Shown here one piece after another: positions 11,544 through 23,855 of a DNA stretch of 64,000 nucleotides. The translations under genes and the position numbers were made by a program. Source of the stretch: Rhizophagus irregularis (Eukaryota; Glomeromycota; Glomeromycetes; Glomerales; Glomeraceae); contig NC_089440.1 in assembly GCF_026210795.1 (NCBI RefSeq), positions 2,294,001 to 2,358,000 of the forward strand, in the 5' to 3' direction. Numbering within the stretch: position 1 is the stretch's first letter; each line of letters starts with the position of its first letter. The notes under the pieces were generated by a model. It saw only the letters and a program-made list of their open reading frames with translations. It made no database searches and was not told the DNA's origin.

Positions 11544-14500
11544 ACACCAATTTATATCGAGTGCATCACAGGGATTTCACCCCCTATTAGTGCGATACCT
11601 AATATTAATAGTCCTAATAATCCTTCTTCTTCTTCTTCCCCTCTTATTAATTTTGGACAAATCAATGTTAATGGTTTGTGTTCTCCTATTCGACAATTGC
11701 ATTTGTTAAACTATTTCCTTCATTCTTCTTTTGGCGTTTTATCTTTAAATGATACTCGTCTTACTTCTTCTAGTGCTAAATTTATTTATCAAAATGAACA
11801 TTCCCTATATAATTTTAAATCCTATTGCGCTCCTTCCCCTTCTAATTCACGACCTCATGATGGGGTTTGTCTTTTACTTCGCCATCCTTTACACAAGCAT
11901 GTTCAGAAGATTGATCCCTGGAAAGGTCGTCTTTTGAAATTGGATCTTTTTTTCCATCAAATAAAAATTTCTATTATTTCTGTTTATATTCCTCCTTATC
12001 ATTCTATTCATTACAAAGAACGTGATGCTATTTTTGCACAACTTAATTTATGGCTTGATAAAGCCCGTTCTAATAATTATCACGTAGTAATCCTTGGTGA
12101 TTTTAATGCAGATGAAATTTCACATTCGCATCTTCCTTATCATCATTTGAAAATTCTACGATCACTTTCTTCTCGATATTTTACAGATCATCAATCCTAT
12201 ATTTCTTCAATTTCAGGTCCTAGTCCTACCTTTTATCACCAGAATGGTTCTTCAAGACTTGATTATATTTGGTCATCCCCTGGATTTCCTGCTCCCGGTC
12301 TTTTCTCTCACGTTGAATCTTGTCCCAAGTTGAATGATAATCAATTCACTGATCATCGCGTGCTTATAACGGCCTTTGATTTTAGCTCTTGCTTCGCTAC
12401 TCTAGCTAAAGCTAGATTAAAACAAAAACGCGAACAACGTACAATTTTTCTTTATAAAAATTTGAAAGAAAATACTTGGGACAAATTTTCTGATGAAGTA
12501 AACTCACGTCTTGAGCTGTATTTGGCCACGCACTATCCTTTCGTATCTTCACTTTCTGCTCTTCCTTTGGATAAACTTTGGTATGCTCTTAAACGTTCTA
12601 TTCTTGGTGGTGCCATTGATGCTTTACCATTTCAACATGTATCCAATACCCATCACCATAAATATCCTCTTGAGCTTACGATGCTTATTGCTATCAACAA
12701 ATTCTTGGATCGATTATTGTTTAAATTGACCACATCTAGGCCTAGTCGTCCTGCTCAAATTTCACAAATGATTAATTCCTTACCTACCCAATTAACTCTT
12801 CTTAAATCTCTTTTAAAAGATTATACTATACCTTCTTATAGTATAACACCACTTCCCACTTTTGTCAAATTTTTGCGCTCACAAAAAGCTTTAGTCTCAG
12901 CTTATCTTTCCACGCAATTTCATCAACATCGTGTAGATTCCATTGAATATTATACTGCTTTTAGAGATGACCATTTCTCTACGTCTCCGGGCTCTTTTAT
13001 TTCTTCAGCCCTATCAGTGGAACACCGTTCTATTGTTCTTGATAGAGTCTTGGTTGTTATTGACTCCAAACCCACATTACTTACTGATCCTTCAGATATC
13101 AAACAAGCTGCTATTAAACACTTCCAATCGGTTGTTACTCCTCCTTTGGTCCAGTATTCTTCTACGGATTCATTTCCTCCACGATGGCAAAGAGCATATA
13201 CTCCTCTTTCTGATATTGATTCGTCGTTATATAACTCAGTCATGTCTCCTATTTTGGAAGATGAATGGAAGAACATTCTCAATTCTATGCCTAATAACAA
13301 AGCCTCTGGTCCTTCCAAAATTTCTTATGAGATGCTCAAACATTTAACTGGCGAAGCTTTTAATTTATCTCTTGTTTTAGCTAACGCCTGCCTCATTCAT
13401 GAAGATATTCCTGCTGATTGGCGTGAAGCGCTTGTCTATCCCATACCAAAGCCTCATGAATTTGACGCCCAATTAAAGAATACGCGACCTATCACGTTGT
13501 TGGAAACTGTACGGAAATGTGTGGTTAAGGTCGTTACAACTCGACTTTCAAAAATCCTAGCTGACAATCAAGTGCTCCAAGGTGGTAATTTTGCTGGCTT
13601 GCCAGGCGGGTCCACTGACATCCCTATTAAGATGCTTGATGCTATTATTCATCAACGACGCTTTGACAAAACTGATGACCAAGAATTATGGATTGTTTCT
13701 CAGGACATTTCTAAGGCCTTTGACTCAATCAATTTAAACATGCTTAGATTGGCTTTAATTCGTCTGCATATACCGTCTTTGCTGATTAAATTTATCATTA
13801 ACCTTTTCACGAGACGTAATAATAAAATTATTACTCATCATGGTGATACTCCTGGATACAGAGTTAGAATTGGTATAGACCAGGATGAAATTATTTTTCC
13901 GTTATTATGGGTAATTTATTTAGATCCTTTGCTCACAACACTTAATCGAGAAGCTAGTGATCCTTTTATTTTGAAATCCTCTGCATTATTGGATTATTCT
14001 CCAATTGAATATGAACAACACAATCTCCCTGTTTCACATATTACATTTATGGATGATTCTACTTTGATCGCTTCATCTAAACGAGTAATTGAAGATCGCC
14101 TTTCCATTACTGCTGAATTTTATACTTTAAATAATACTCAAGCAAATTCAGCAAAATATATCCTTCTTTCTTCTAAACAATTTTCTCAAACTATAAAGTT
14201 TGATCTTTTTCCTTCTCCTTTAATTTTAAATCCTACCCTTATTTTAAAGGCGTTAGCCTTATCTACATCTTTCCGTTTTTTAGGTGTTTGGTTTAATCTT
14301 TCGGCTTCTTCTCGTTTTGTTCACAACCAAACTACCTCCATGGTCAAAGACATGGCTGCTTTACTCAGTCCTAAAAAACTTTTGGCACAGCATGTGGCTT
14401 ATCTTTACAATATTGTCTTGCTTCCAAGACTAGAATTCTGCCTGCAAACCACATTATTTGCTGAATCTACCATTAATCGCATGGTCACTCCGATGCTTTC

Positions 14501-17294
14501 CCTTATTCGACAAAAGGCTGGTTTTGCCTCAGTTACTCCTCTTTCTGCGCTTTTCACATTGTTACCGTTCTCAATTCAGCAAGCTTTTGGCCGATTTTTA
14601 TCATCGCATGTGGCCTCATGGCAAAAAATTTTTTCTCATCCTTCATATAAGCTTTTTGCTAATTATATGATTACTTATTTGCAAGGTTTTTTGGACTGTG
14701 ATGCCTGTCCTTCTATTATTGACTTGGAATTATGGTCTTATACCCTTCCCCTGCAAACACATTCTTTGTTCAATTCTTTACTGTTCTCTTCCCAATTGAA
14801 CATCACGTGGTCTTTAACATTCCGACCTCTGAGGAAAGATCTACATCCAGCAATACCACTCCGGTCTATTTTACCAAAAGGTTTATTTACCTCCATGAAA
14901 AATGTTCAGAAGAATTTCTGCACTCGTTTTCTTGCTCAATTGATTACACCGTGTGGTTCTCGACTTCTTTCATGGAAAAATCTTCGCTTTCTTAAACGAG
15001 TATCGAACAAAGGATCTGTGCCTGTTTGGTTTACTTATCTGTTTAATTTAGTTGTTATTCCTAATTCTTTTTCCTTTTTTGTTTTACCGCAATTCAAAAT
15101 ATCTAACTCCTATACTGTAGCTTCTATTTTTCCTATAGATATTAGTCGTAATTATTGGTTTAACCCTTAATGGGCCATTTCTTTTAATCGTAATACTAAC
15201 TCTTTTCTTGTTGGCCGTGTGATTACTACATATCCAGCTCCACGTAACGAAGCTCTTATTTCACATTGGATTGCGTCATCTGTCGATGACTTATTATCTG
15301 ATTTTACTGCATGCCAAGGATGTGCCTCTGCTCTTCCGCGATCCTCCACTTCCAAGACATTGCTTAAACGATGTCCCTCTGAAAAATGCTTCTCTTATGT
15401 GCCTTTATTAAATCTCATCCGTTACTCTATGAAGCCTCGTACTTATATACATGCGGACACTCGATCGGTTTCACTTTCTGCTTCATTAGGCTATGCCAAA
15501 TCTCTATTATTATTTCATCTTTTTGCTCCAGTTCGATCACCTCCTATGAATAATCAAGTGTCTAGGATTTCTGATATCCAACTTCCTTCTTCGGTTTCTA
15601 CACTTTATATTGATGGTTCCTTCCTTCCTCCTGCTAATCATCCGATATCTTCAATGACTTATGCATGGACTGCTATAGATCCTGATAGATTCATTTTGAA
15701 ATCTCATTATAATATTATTCCTTCCAATTTTCCTTCTGCTTTACGTTCAGAAGTTTTCGCTTTATTGCACGGATTGGACTCCCTCCCTCAGAATTCAAAG
15801 ATTACTGTCGCCACTGATTGTGCCAAATTACTTTCTTGATGGTCTTTGTATGTGGATGCTCCTTTTATTCCCAGAATGCTTAAAGAATCCAACCACCTTT
15901 TGTGGTCCTCCATACGAACTATTATGTTGCAAAAGAATCTGGATGTTACCTTGATCAAGGTTCCCGCTCATGCTGACGACCCTTTGAATAATCATGTGGA
16001 TGCTTTAGCTAAAGCCGCTCATACTGATTTGCATCTTTTTTCCCGTCCATCATTGGAATTGCTGGCTCCTTGCATTTTACAATTTAATTCTTTACCTGTG
16101 GATATGAATATCCGGAAATTTATTAGAGATATTTTTGACGCTAAAAGTCTTTTAACTCTGGCTATATTACCAAGATTTAATTCTCATTCTTCAACTTCTG
16201 ATATCAATTGGGCATGTACCAAATTTTGTCTCAATAACAGCAAGCAATTCGTCTCTCATCGGAATGGCCATTCCGAGTTTTGTGGTTTCTGTATCAAACT
16301 ACTATTGGATATGCTTCCGACGCTTACAACTCTTCAGGGACGAAAGCCTCATCTTTATAATCCAACTTGGCTTTGTCCTCAATGTAACTCTTCTCCCGAG
16401 ACTTTAGACCACTTGTGGACTTGTCCTTATATCTTACCAGAATTTAGTCCTTTAAATACTTTTAAAACATTACTATTGGCTCTTCAGACTACTTTTCTTG
16501 ATAATTTCCTTTCCGCGTCACCTTTATTATCTTTACGGAACTCCTTTCACTGGTAAAAAAATGATTTATCCTACACATATCTTACACATATTGGGTACTT
16601 AAAATGTAGAAAATCATACACAAATAATACACATATCATACACATATCGGGTACTAATATACATATCATACATATATCAGGTACCTGATAGGTATACTAT
16701 ATATATAAGTACCCGATATGTGTATGATATGTGTATTATTTGTGTATGATTTTCTACATTTTGAGTACCCGATATATGTAAGATATGTGTATGGATACGT
16801 GTAGATGACCATTTTTTTACCAGCGTTTACTGGCCGAATTTCTCGGCTTCGATTGTTCATTGGGATTGCACCCTCCTTCACTTTCCTGCCTGAGACTCGC
16901 ACGAGGACTTATACCGATATCCCTTACAGACTTTCTTGGAAATTATTTTTCCTCACTTACCATATGGTCTATCTTAGATACACCTTTGCACGACTTTCAT
17001 TTTGACCTTTATGTTCAAATCTGGTTGTGCCGTTCCATTTTTTTTCATCATTGGGAAACAGCTCAAGGCATTACAAAAAAAATGAAATCGTCAGCTCTTG
17101 GGCCTTCTTCTATTCTTCAACTTTCCTCTAACATTCCTCTTGACTCTCCGACACCTTCCTTGGCGACAGTTTCCTTGGATTCCTGGGTTTCTTGGGTTTC
17201 CTCTTATATAATCCGTGGGGGATCTTGGATTTCGCATTTGGATTTTGGGCGCCGCTTAACAGTTCAGCCTCTACTTAGGATTTCTTTTTGGTAA
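11536..17294 (+). pseudogene. LINE copy 2 ORF2 (endonuclease / RT / RNase H), broken
   Basis: Expected start ATG 11536, overlapping the ORF1 stop as ATGATTGA. A one-base-type frame change before 11676 separates this start from the endonuclease frame. Endonuclease motifs: LGDFNADE, RLDYIWSS, TDHRVLI. RT motifs: SKAFDSIN and the catalytic FMDDSTLIA. RNase H motifs: YIDGSF, SEVFAL, ATDCAK, KVPAHADD. The RT motif read as QGEIISPLLW in copies 1 and 3 is QDEIIFPLLW here, so the RT may be inactive even without the breaks. Stops occur at 15168 (CAA to TAA) and about 15837, and a MITE sits at 16548. Confidence 0.9.
16548..16825. mobile_element. Foldback MITE inserted in LINE copy 2
   Basis: The ends are inverted repeats (CACTGGTAAAAAAATG at left; right end reads the same on the other strand with CGCTGG). 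The arms continue as near-perfect inverted copies through acatatcgggtact to a central caggtacctg palindrome, so the whole element folds back. It is flanked by TTT on both sides (16545-16547, 16826-16828). Alignment to LINE copy 1 at 7530-7545 shows uninterrupted sequence there, which fixes the insertion. A relative lies at 41784-42061. Confidence 0.85.
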
Positions 17295-17552
17295 CGGATT
17301 AGACCTTAGGATATGCTGGATAGTTGGACTTGCATGACCTTCAGGTAAAGATGGGGTATGCGTTTCTGTAATAGTTTAGTTTTTCTTTACTTGATTTTAT
17401 TTTGTTTAGATTTCTTTACTTGTATGAATCGTGAAGCTAGTTCTTTTTATTTTTTGTTTAATTTTCTATATTTTGTAATATTGTTCGATTTGATCATTGT
17501 ACTTTTCGTTTAAAATTTATAATAAAAGATAAAGTCATAAGACTGTTTGCTC

Positions 17553-17567
17553 ATAATCACCAAATAT
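17553..17567 (+). repeat. 15-bp junction / target-site repeat
   Basis: ATAATCACCAAATAT between the LINE copy 2 tail and SINE 2. Confidence 0.85.
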
Positions 17568-18532
17568 TATGGGTTGGTCACCCTATCTCAGTGGTTAGTT
17601 GCGGGGAGACGCATTAAGCCTGAGTATGGTGAGGTCGCGTTGTTCGTTGCATGCATGGCCGATAGCGTGAAGGTACAGGGATTAGTGTAGTTGGACTGCA
17701 TCATGGTGAATTAGTATGTACGGTTAGGCCGCGCATTTCAAGTGCGTATGGTGTCCTTCTAACGTTCCCTATAAGGCCATTGGCATGTGCGCAGTCCTGT
17801 CCTTGAGGTCACTACTATACCTCGGGGGACTTCCTATCCGGGTGGTCACTTCACGATACCGCTTGGGGCCAGTAATGGCTGACGGTCGTCCTAGATGGTA
17901 AAGCCGGGGGTGCAATGTCTTAGTGGTAGTTAGACCTTCTGTTAGGTCTTAGGCCAACCAAGGTGTTCGTGCACAGACAGATAGCTTGGCGATTGGATTC
18001 GATTCCTTCTCCGATGGGCCTGGCTTATGATTCCCTAATGGTTTATACCCACCATAATGATACATCCTAGTAACACCTACAAGCTTACTTGTTCAAGTGG
18101 TCACTACAAAGTATACCACTTGGGGATTACAACTGTACTATCAGGTGGTGGGTAATCGTGGACTGTAGTGGCCTTTGAGTGAGGCACGAATACCCAATAT
18201 GGTGGTATGGAAGGGGTCTAGATGTTTGAAAGTTATCTGACGAAAGTCCTCACGTGCGATAGTAGTGGTGAGGGGTTTATAATAATGCCAATTACAGTAT
18301 CGTACGCAACGGATTAAAGGACAAATAGGGTGGTGTTCTTCCGTCTGAAGGCTTTCGGATTCCTGTGGTATGCCTGATTGATGGACGTGCTGGATAAGTT
18401 GTCTTGGTTAAAAGGTGGCCTTGATGACATCTGGTGGTTCAATAATGGCGAGGATACGAACGACCTACTTCCATAACTTTCAATAGAGGGTGCGGAAAGT
18501 AGTGGCCACTAAACGTACAATACACTTGTAAA
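17568..18532 (+). mobile_element. SINE-like composite element 2 (diverged)
   Basis: Aligns along its length with SINE 1: GGGTTGGTCACCC head, the second tRNA-like block, and an ending in acacttgtaa. The first B box is destroyed (gcgttgttcgttgcatgc in place of gcaggttcgattcccatg), so transcription from the head is unlikely. It follows LINE copy 2 directly. Confidence 0.8.
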
Positions 18533-18547
18533 ATAATCACCAAATAT
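18533..18547 (+). repeat. 15-bp junction / target-site repeat
   Basis: ATAATCACCAAATAT between SINE 2 and the truncated SINE 3. Confidence 0.85.
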
Positions 18548-18772
18548 TTAAAGGACGAGTAGGGTGGTGTTCAGCAGATTCGAAGGCCTTCGGGTCCCTG
18601 GAATATGTCTTTGCGTTTCGGTTGCCAGATGTTAAATTGTCCCCGCGTTGAAGGCGGCGGGAATGGTTACATCATGACTTAGTGAGGATGATGCAATGAA
18701 CGACCTACCTCCATAACCTTCAATAGAGGGTGCAAAAAGTAGTGACCACTAAACGTACAATACACTTGTAAA
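18548..18772 (+). mobile_element. 5'-truncated SINE-like element 3
   Basis: Only the last ~225 bases of the unit, starting at ttaaaggacgagtagggtgg. Its 3' part (cagcagattcgaaggcc, ttgcgtttcgg) matches SINE 4 at 31893 more closely than SINE 1 or 2, so it belongs to a different 3' subtype. Truncation from the 5' side is what incomplete reverse transcription gives. Confidence 0.75.
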
Positions 18773-18787
18773 ATAATCACCAAATAT
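18773..18787 (+). repeat. 15-bp junction next to a DNA-transposon end
   Basis: The last ATAATCACCAAATAT of the left array. It is followed at once by GGACTGTCCCAAATGTG and a transposon terminus. Confidence 0.85.
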
Positions 18788-18826
18788 GGACTGTCCCAAA
18801 TGTGTGACTATAAAGAGAGTTGACTG
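18788..18826 (-). mobile_element. Terminus of a TA-flanked DNA transposon (left copy)
   Basis: Read inwards on the minus strand the end is CAGTCAACTCTCTTTATAGT, then cacacatttgggacagtcc, with TA just outside (18827-18828). It matches the end at 23817 in reverse orientation. The interior lies to the left and is occupied by the LINE/SINE array. Tc1/mariner (pogo-like) affiliation is inferred from the TA flank and TIR. Confidence 0.75.
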
Positions 18827-18828
18827 TA

Positions 18829-19010
18829 TATGCTGCTCTAATACAACTTGTAGCATTTTCTTGCCAACAAAGAACTTCGGTAATAAGTCTTTTTCCTACC
18901 TTTTCAAACTCTTTATTTGTCCAATCATTAATATTCTCACTCTCTATCCAATTTTCGCCAATTTCACTCTCTTTCCTTTCTTCAACAGCCTTTATCTCAG
19001 TTTTTGCTTA
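18829..19010 (-). pseudogene. Coding remnant cut by the left transposon end
   Basis: The minus strand has about 54 open codons with a protein-like composition (segments KESEIGENWIESENI and EVLCWQENATSCIRAAY) running straight into the TA of the transposon end. I do not recognise the family. It may be part of an exon, with a possible acceptor ttaag at its upstream side near 19013. The plus-strand frame starting at 18786 is its shadow. Confidence 0.35.
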
Positions 19011-19029
19011 ATCTTTTGATATGTAATGA

Positions 19030-19626
19030 CCTCTTTTTCTAGATATTTGGCTAACCTGTAGTTGCCTTTTGGTTTTGCGTAGCATTTTAAAAGAATAATT
19101 ATTGGCTATTTGAATAAAAGTTTCTCACTTACATGTGAAAATCAAAAAATTTCTCATGATTACTCGTTTCTTTCGTGAATATAGTTCGGACCAGCACTAA
19201 AATTATCATAACTTTGGCTCGAATTATAAAAAATTTTGGCCAATAAAATCGCATTCACGTGATATGATTGTTTCAAATTTCGGCCAATAATATAAAAATC
19301 ATCTGATTTTAAATGCTTATACCTTTTTATATAAATATTTTTTTAGAAATCTGGCCGGTAGTTTAATAGTATTCATCATGGAGAACAAAGTTACCAGTTT
19401 ATTTTTGTAAAAATCTTATTTTTTTTTTTGTTGAAAGTTTTTCAAGTGTTACAATTTTATTGTTTAGTATAGACTTCCAGCACTATATATTTTAAGTATA
19501 TATTAAATACAATTTAATTCAAATTTTGCGAAAATTCAATTTTCAGTATATTTTAAGTATAAAATAAGAAAATTAAGTATATTTTAAAGAAAATTAAATA
19601 TATTTTAAGGATCATTTTAACGCTTA
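19030..19626. other. Non-coding AT-rich stretch with TATTTTAAGTAT repeats
   Basis: No gene is seen. From about 19463 it holds tagtatagacttccagcac followed by repeated tattttaagtat-type words (to ~19610). The same arrangement recurs at 40096-40200, so this is the outer part of a repeat family. Confidence 0.6.
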
Positions 19627-21500
19627 CCAGAGGTGAAATTCACCGGAGGTGATTTTTATCAGATCACGTGATTTATAATTATTTTTATTAAAACTCGTTT
19701 TTGAACAAAGTACAATTTTTAATTTTTAACATCTCTAATTATAACACAATGCATATATACAGTATAATACATTATTGGTACTAATTGTTAAATAATCAAA
19801 TGATTTAATAAACTTGAATAGATAATGAAGGAGTGAAGGTAATGATAAAAGAATGAAAATAATAATGAAAATGTAAAAAGAGTGAAAATGATGATAAGAG
19901 AGCAAAAGTAATGATAAAGAAACGAAAATATGATGAAAACATGTAAAGAAACAAAATAGATAATGAGGGAGTGAAAATGATGATGAAAACACGTAAAGAA
20001 ACAAAATAGATGATGAGGGAGCGAAAATAATGATGAAAAACGTAAAGGGACAAAATAGATAATGAGGGAGTGAAAATAATGATGAAAAAACGTAAACAAA
20101 CAAAATAGATGATGAAGGAGTGAAAATGATGATGAAAAAATATAAAGGGACGAAATAGATGATGAGGGAGTGAAAATAATGATGAAATAACGTAAAGGGA
20201 CGAAATAGATGATGAGGGAGTGAAAATGATGATGAAAAAACATAAACAAACAAAATAGATGATGAAGGAGTGAAAATGATGATTAAACAACGTAAACAGA
20301 TAAAATAGATGATGAAGGAGTGAAAATGATGATCAAAAAATGTAAAGGGACGAAATAGATGATGAGGGAGTGAAAATGATGATGAAAAAACGTAAACAAA
20401 CAAAATAGATGATGAGGGAGTGAAAATGATGATTAAAAAATGTAAACAGATAAAATAGATGATGAAGGAGTGAAAATGATGATTAAAAAATGTAAAGGGA
20501 CGAAATAGACGATGAGGGAGTGAAAATGATGATGAAAACACGTAAAGAAACAAAATAGATGATGAGAGAGTAAAAATGATGATGAAAAAATATAAAGGGA
20601 CGAAATAGATGATGAGGGAGTGAAAATAATGATGAAAAAACGTAAACAAACAAAATAGATGATGAGGGAGTGAAAATGATTATGAAAAAATGTAAAGGGA
20701 TGAAATAGATGATGAGGGAGCGAAAATAATGATGAAATAACGTAAAGGGACGAAATAGATGATGAGGGAGTGAAAATGATGATGAAAAAACATAAACAAA
20801 CAAAATAGATGATGAAGGGTGAAAATGATGATTAAAAAACGTAAACAGATAAAATAGATGATGAAGGAGTGAAAATGATGATTAAAAAATGTAAAGGGAC
20901 GAAATAGACGATGAGGGAGTGAAAATGATGATGAAAACACGTAAAGAAACAAAATAGATGATGAGAGAGTAAAAATGATGATGAAAAAATGTAAAGGGAC
21001 GAAATAGATGATGAGGGAGCGAAAATAATGATGAAATAATGTAAAGGGACGAAATAGATGATGAGAAAGCGATAATGATGATGAAAGAATGTAAAAGGAA
21101 AGAAGGGATAATGAAGGAGCGAAAGTAATAATAAAAGTATAAAAGAAACAAGGTGAAAGTGATAAGAAAGTGATGATAAAACAAAGAGGAAGCAAAAGGA
21201 ATGATATAGAGAATAAAAAGAATAAAAAACTGATTAGTACTGTAACTACTGTTTAGTAATAAAAAAACAATAACAATAAAACAGTAAGAAAGCAAATCTT
21301 ACCTTAAATTCCTTGAAACTATTTGAAATTATTGTTATCTAAAGAAGACGAAGTTAGTAAAAAGCAAGCAAAAAAAATAAAAAATCTATTTTCAAAACTA
21401 ACGTGTAAAAGTATGTAGTACAAATCACCTGGTAAATTTCACCGGGGTAAAATTAAAAATTTTAATAATTTGCAGATCAAGGTGAAATTCACCGGAGGTG
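19627..21500. mobile_element. Element with palindromic GGTGAAATTCACC ends
   Basis: The motif GGTGAAATTCACCGGAGG stands at 19632 and again at 21480, each next to tattttaagtat-type words on the outside; a variant (ctggtaaatttcaccgggg) lies at 21431. The inside is mostly a 50-bp minisatellite. The arrangement parallels the element at 40203-40978, whose ends are also self-palindromic. The exact ends and target duplication are not resolved. Confidence 0.45.
19815..21115. repeat. 50-bp minisatellite, about 25 units, with 8-unit higher order
   Basis: The unit is about gatgagggagtgaaaatgat plus gatgaaaaaacgtaaaggga plus cgaaatagat. Its period is 50 bases (for example gatgagggag at 20161 and 20211). 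The block around cgaaatagac at 20501 recurs at 20900, that is 8 units minus one base. Because 50 is not a multiple of 3, long open frames appear on the minus strand in all three frames; these are periodicity artefacts, not genes. Confidence 0.93.
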
Positions 21501-22530
21501 AATGTAAAATTAATCCATATTTTAAATATATTTTAAGTAAAATTTTTTTTTATAGGGATTTGTTATAATAAATATCACATGAAATTATTAGATATTATTA
21601 TTTATAGTATTTCACTCTATTATTAATATTATTTATATAAAAAATTAAATTTACAAAATTATACTATGAAATAATACCAATAGAATTATTATTAGATAAA
21701 GAAATTATAGAAATTCTTAAAGCTTTAAAATTAAAAATTAAATACTTTTTTTTTGCTAACCATAGTATATTTACAATAAAGCTAATAATTATACAAAAAA
21801 TGTAAAAAACTAAATCTGTATTATAAAAAATAAAGTATTATGATAATCAATTATCATGATAATCAATAAAGGATAATCTTGATATAAAAATTGTATTAGA
21901 ATAATTCAAATTATTTACTTTTGCTTTTTTTAGTATTATTTTCTTTGAATTTATCACTAGTTATTAGTCTAGTATTAACAATTGCATTTTATTACTGATT
22001 TATAAGAAAAATACTTTTTGGTTTCTTTGCTTGAGAAGTTTTAAATTTACAAAAAAGCTAATCCACAAAACATATAAATAAATTATTTTTATTTACAGAA
22101 ATATTAAGACAGTGGCTTTACTTTTTTTTTTATTTACTTTAGTAAGATCATATTATCTATTATTTTCTCTTCATTATTTTAGAGATGTTTTTTAGTTAAA
22201 TGACAATCATTAATATTATCAATAAATACAGTATAACCAGTTACAAGCACCTGCTGTTATATCTAATAAAAAAAAAAAGTTAGTTATACTTTTTTCCTTA
22301 TGGAATTTTCAGACTAAAATTTCATCTGATAAAAAAAAGCGTCAAACTAATAGTTCATTACTGTAAACTAACAGTAACAGCTTGCATTCAAAGAAGAACT
22401 AACAGTTTATAACTGTAAACTAACAGTCACAGCTTTTTCTAAATGTCTTACTAATACAAATCTTCCAGTAATCAAGAATTTTTTGAGCTTTACTTTTGCA
22501 TCTTACATCAAAACTTGAATCCAAAGATGT
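21501..22530. other. AT-rich intergenic DNA
   Basis: No supported gene. A small direct repeat (actgtaaactaacagt at about 22360 and 22408) is the only structure I see. Confidence 0.6.
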
Positions 22531-22536
22531 CATAAT

Positions 22537-22728
22537 TTAAAGATCCTTTTTAATTTTATCCAGTACTCTCATCCAATCCTTTTTCTCTAATTTCACATGA
22601 TAATACTCTACAACCATTGCACACATCCAGTCTTCAACTTTGTTAAGTTTGTAGAAATCTATAAAAATGGGTGTTTGAAAAAAAAATATTTTTTTGTTAA
22701 AGCCACAAAAATTAAACTTGCATCTCAA
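22537..22728 (-). pseudogene. Short coding remnant, unknown family
   Basis: A 63-codon open frame whose middle looks protein-like (PIFIDFYKLNKVEDWM, then VVEYYHVKLEKKDW). The composition fits a decayed transposon or host gene. No start, domain or intron can be fixed, and the frame continues with similar composition after its stop. Function unknown. Confidence 0.3.
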
Positions 22729-22739
22729 TTTCCATAAAA

Positions 22740-23816
22740 TGAAGTAGATCTGAGTTTTAAAAGGTCATAATAAATAGACCTTAAAATAGAACTTCATCAT
22801 ATAAATTCATCGTCACATGTTATTTGTTACTGGCCATAATGCGGGCTAAAAGTCACATGACCGTAATTTTTCATTACGGTATCAGTTTGTCACGTAATTT
22901 TAAATGTGTTTGATTTGCGCGAATTAATCTGGTGTTTTGTGGATTGTATATCACGGATCAAACCGAAAACGGAAATTGAGAGAAACAGCTACAAATTTAC
23001 AAATCTCAATACTCAAGTATGATCAGAATAAATATAGATTTCTATTACTACAGTACATGCCTCAGTGTATGAAATTCAAGTCAAATACTTTTTGCGCAAT
23101 GCACAACAAATAATCACATGCAATTTGCGCAAAAACAAATCCAATTTGCGTGTATCTGCAAAATCTGAAGTTTTAATTTTAAAATTATAAGTTGCGCTAT
23201 GCGCAAACTAGAATTATGTATAATTTGCGGAAATTAAAAAGTAGGTTGCGCCTCGCAAATTTTGCAAATAGATTTTATACATTCTGTACATCAACACTAG
23301 CAGAGACTTGCGTCTTAATCTGTTGGTTAGATTTTTCGTGATGCTATCATATTAACGTAATTTTGGATCTAAATTTCTTAGACCTACTACAAATCATATA
23401 AGATGAATGTGGTTAGTAGTTCTTTTTATCTGCCTCATATGAATAAGGCAAATATCAAGCGAACTAATAAAACATAATCAATTTTACCGTTACATCAATC
23501 ATATTATTGTGAGTTTTATAAATAAAAACATAACAGTATGACTGGTTATATGCAACTGACCATTTTGATCCTTAATCAAAAAAATTTTGTTTATTAGATG
23601 CTTATAACTTAAACTCTACTTATTTTATCAGCAAATTCAGGAGAATCATCATCATGCGTCTCGTGCAGTATAGGGATCGGAAAAGATTTGATTAAAATCG
23701 AAACTATCGAAAATCGATAAGAATCGATTTTAAATCGAATCTCGAATAAAAATCGAATCTACTTATTGTGGTGCAGTTTCGTTAATTTGACCATAAATTA
23801 TTATTTGTTCATAATA
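22740..23816. other. Intergenic DNA with TTTGCGC-rich and ATCGA-rich patches
   Basis: No gene is supported. About 23090-23275 has many gcgcaa/ttgcgc words. About 23690-23760 has a dense cluster of aatcga words (atcgataagaatcgattt), probably a decayed MITE. TA at 23815-23816 is the target duplication of the next transposon. Confidence 0.55.
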
Positions 23817-23855
23817 CAGTCAACTCTCTTTATAGTTACACATTTGGGACAGTCT

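Larger units (their letters stand above)
9282..17552 (+). mobile_element. LINE copy 2 (best preserved copy)
   Basis: Same layout as copy 1, but with ORF1 interrupted only by two nonsense codons and a 1164-codon open stretch of ORF2 (11676-15170) covering endonuclease and RT. A 278-bp foldback MITE (16548-16825) interrupts the ORF2 C-terminus. Both ends carry the ATAATCACCAAATAT junction. The 5' junctions of LINE copies 1, 2 and 3 differ by one or two bases before aggatcatcg, as expected at the 5' side of target-primed reverse transcription. Confidence 0.93.

Noticed and set aside
19735-21295. Several long minus-strand open frames rich in Phe, His, Ile and Ser
   Set aside because: They lie on the 50-bp minisatellite; the same repeat is open in all three frames, which is a periodicity effect.
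19735-21295. CRISPR-like array because of regular repeats
   Set aside because: Repeats are contiguous without unique spacers, and the genome is eukaryotic.
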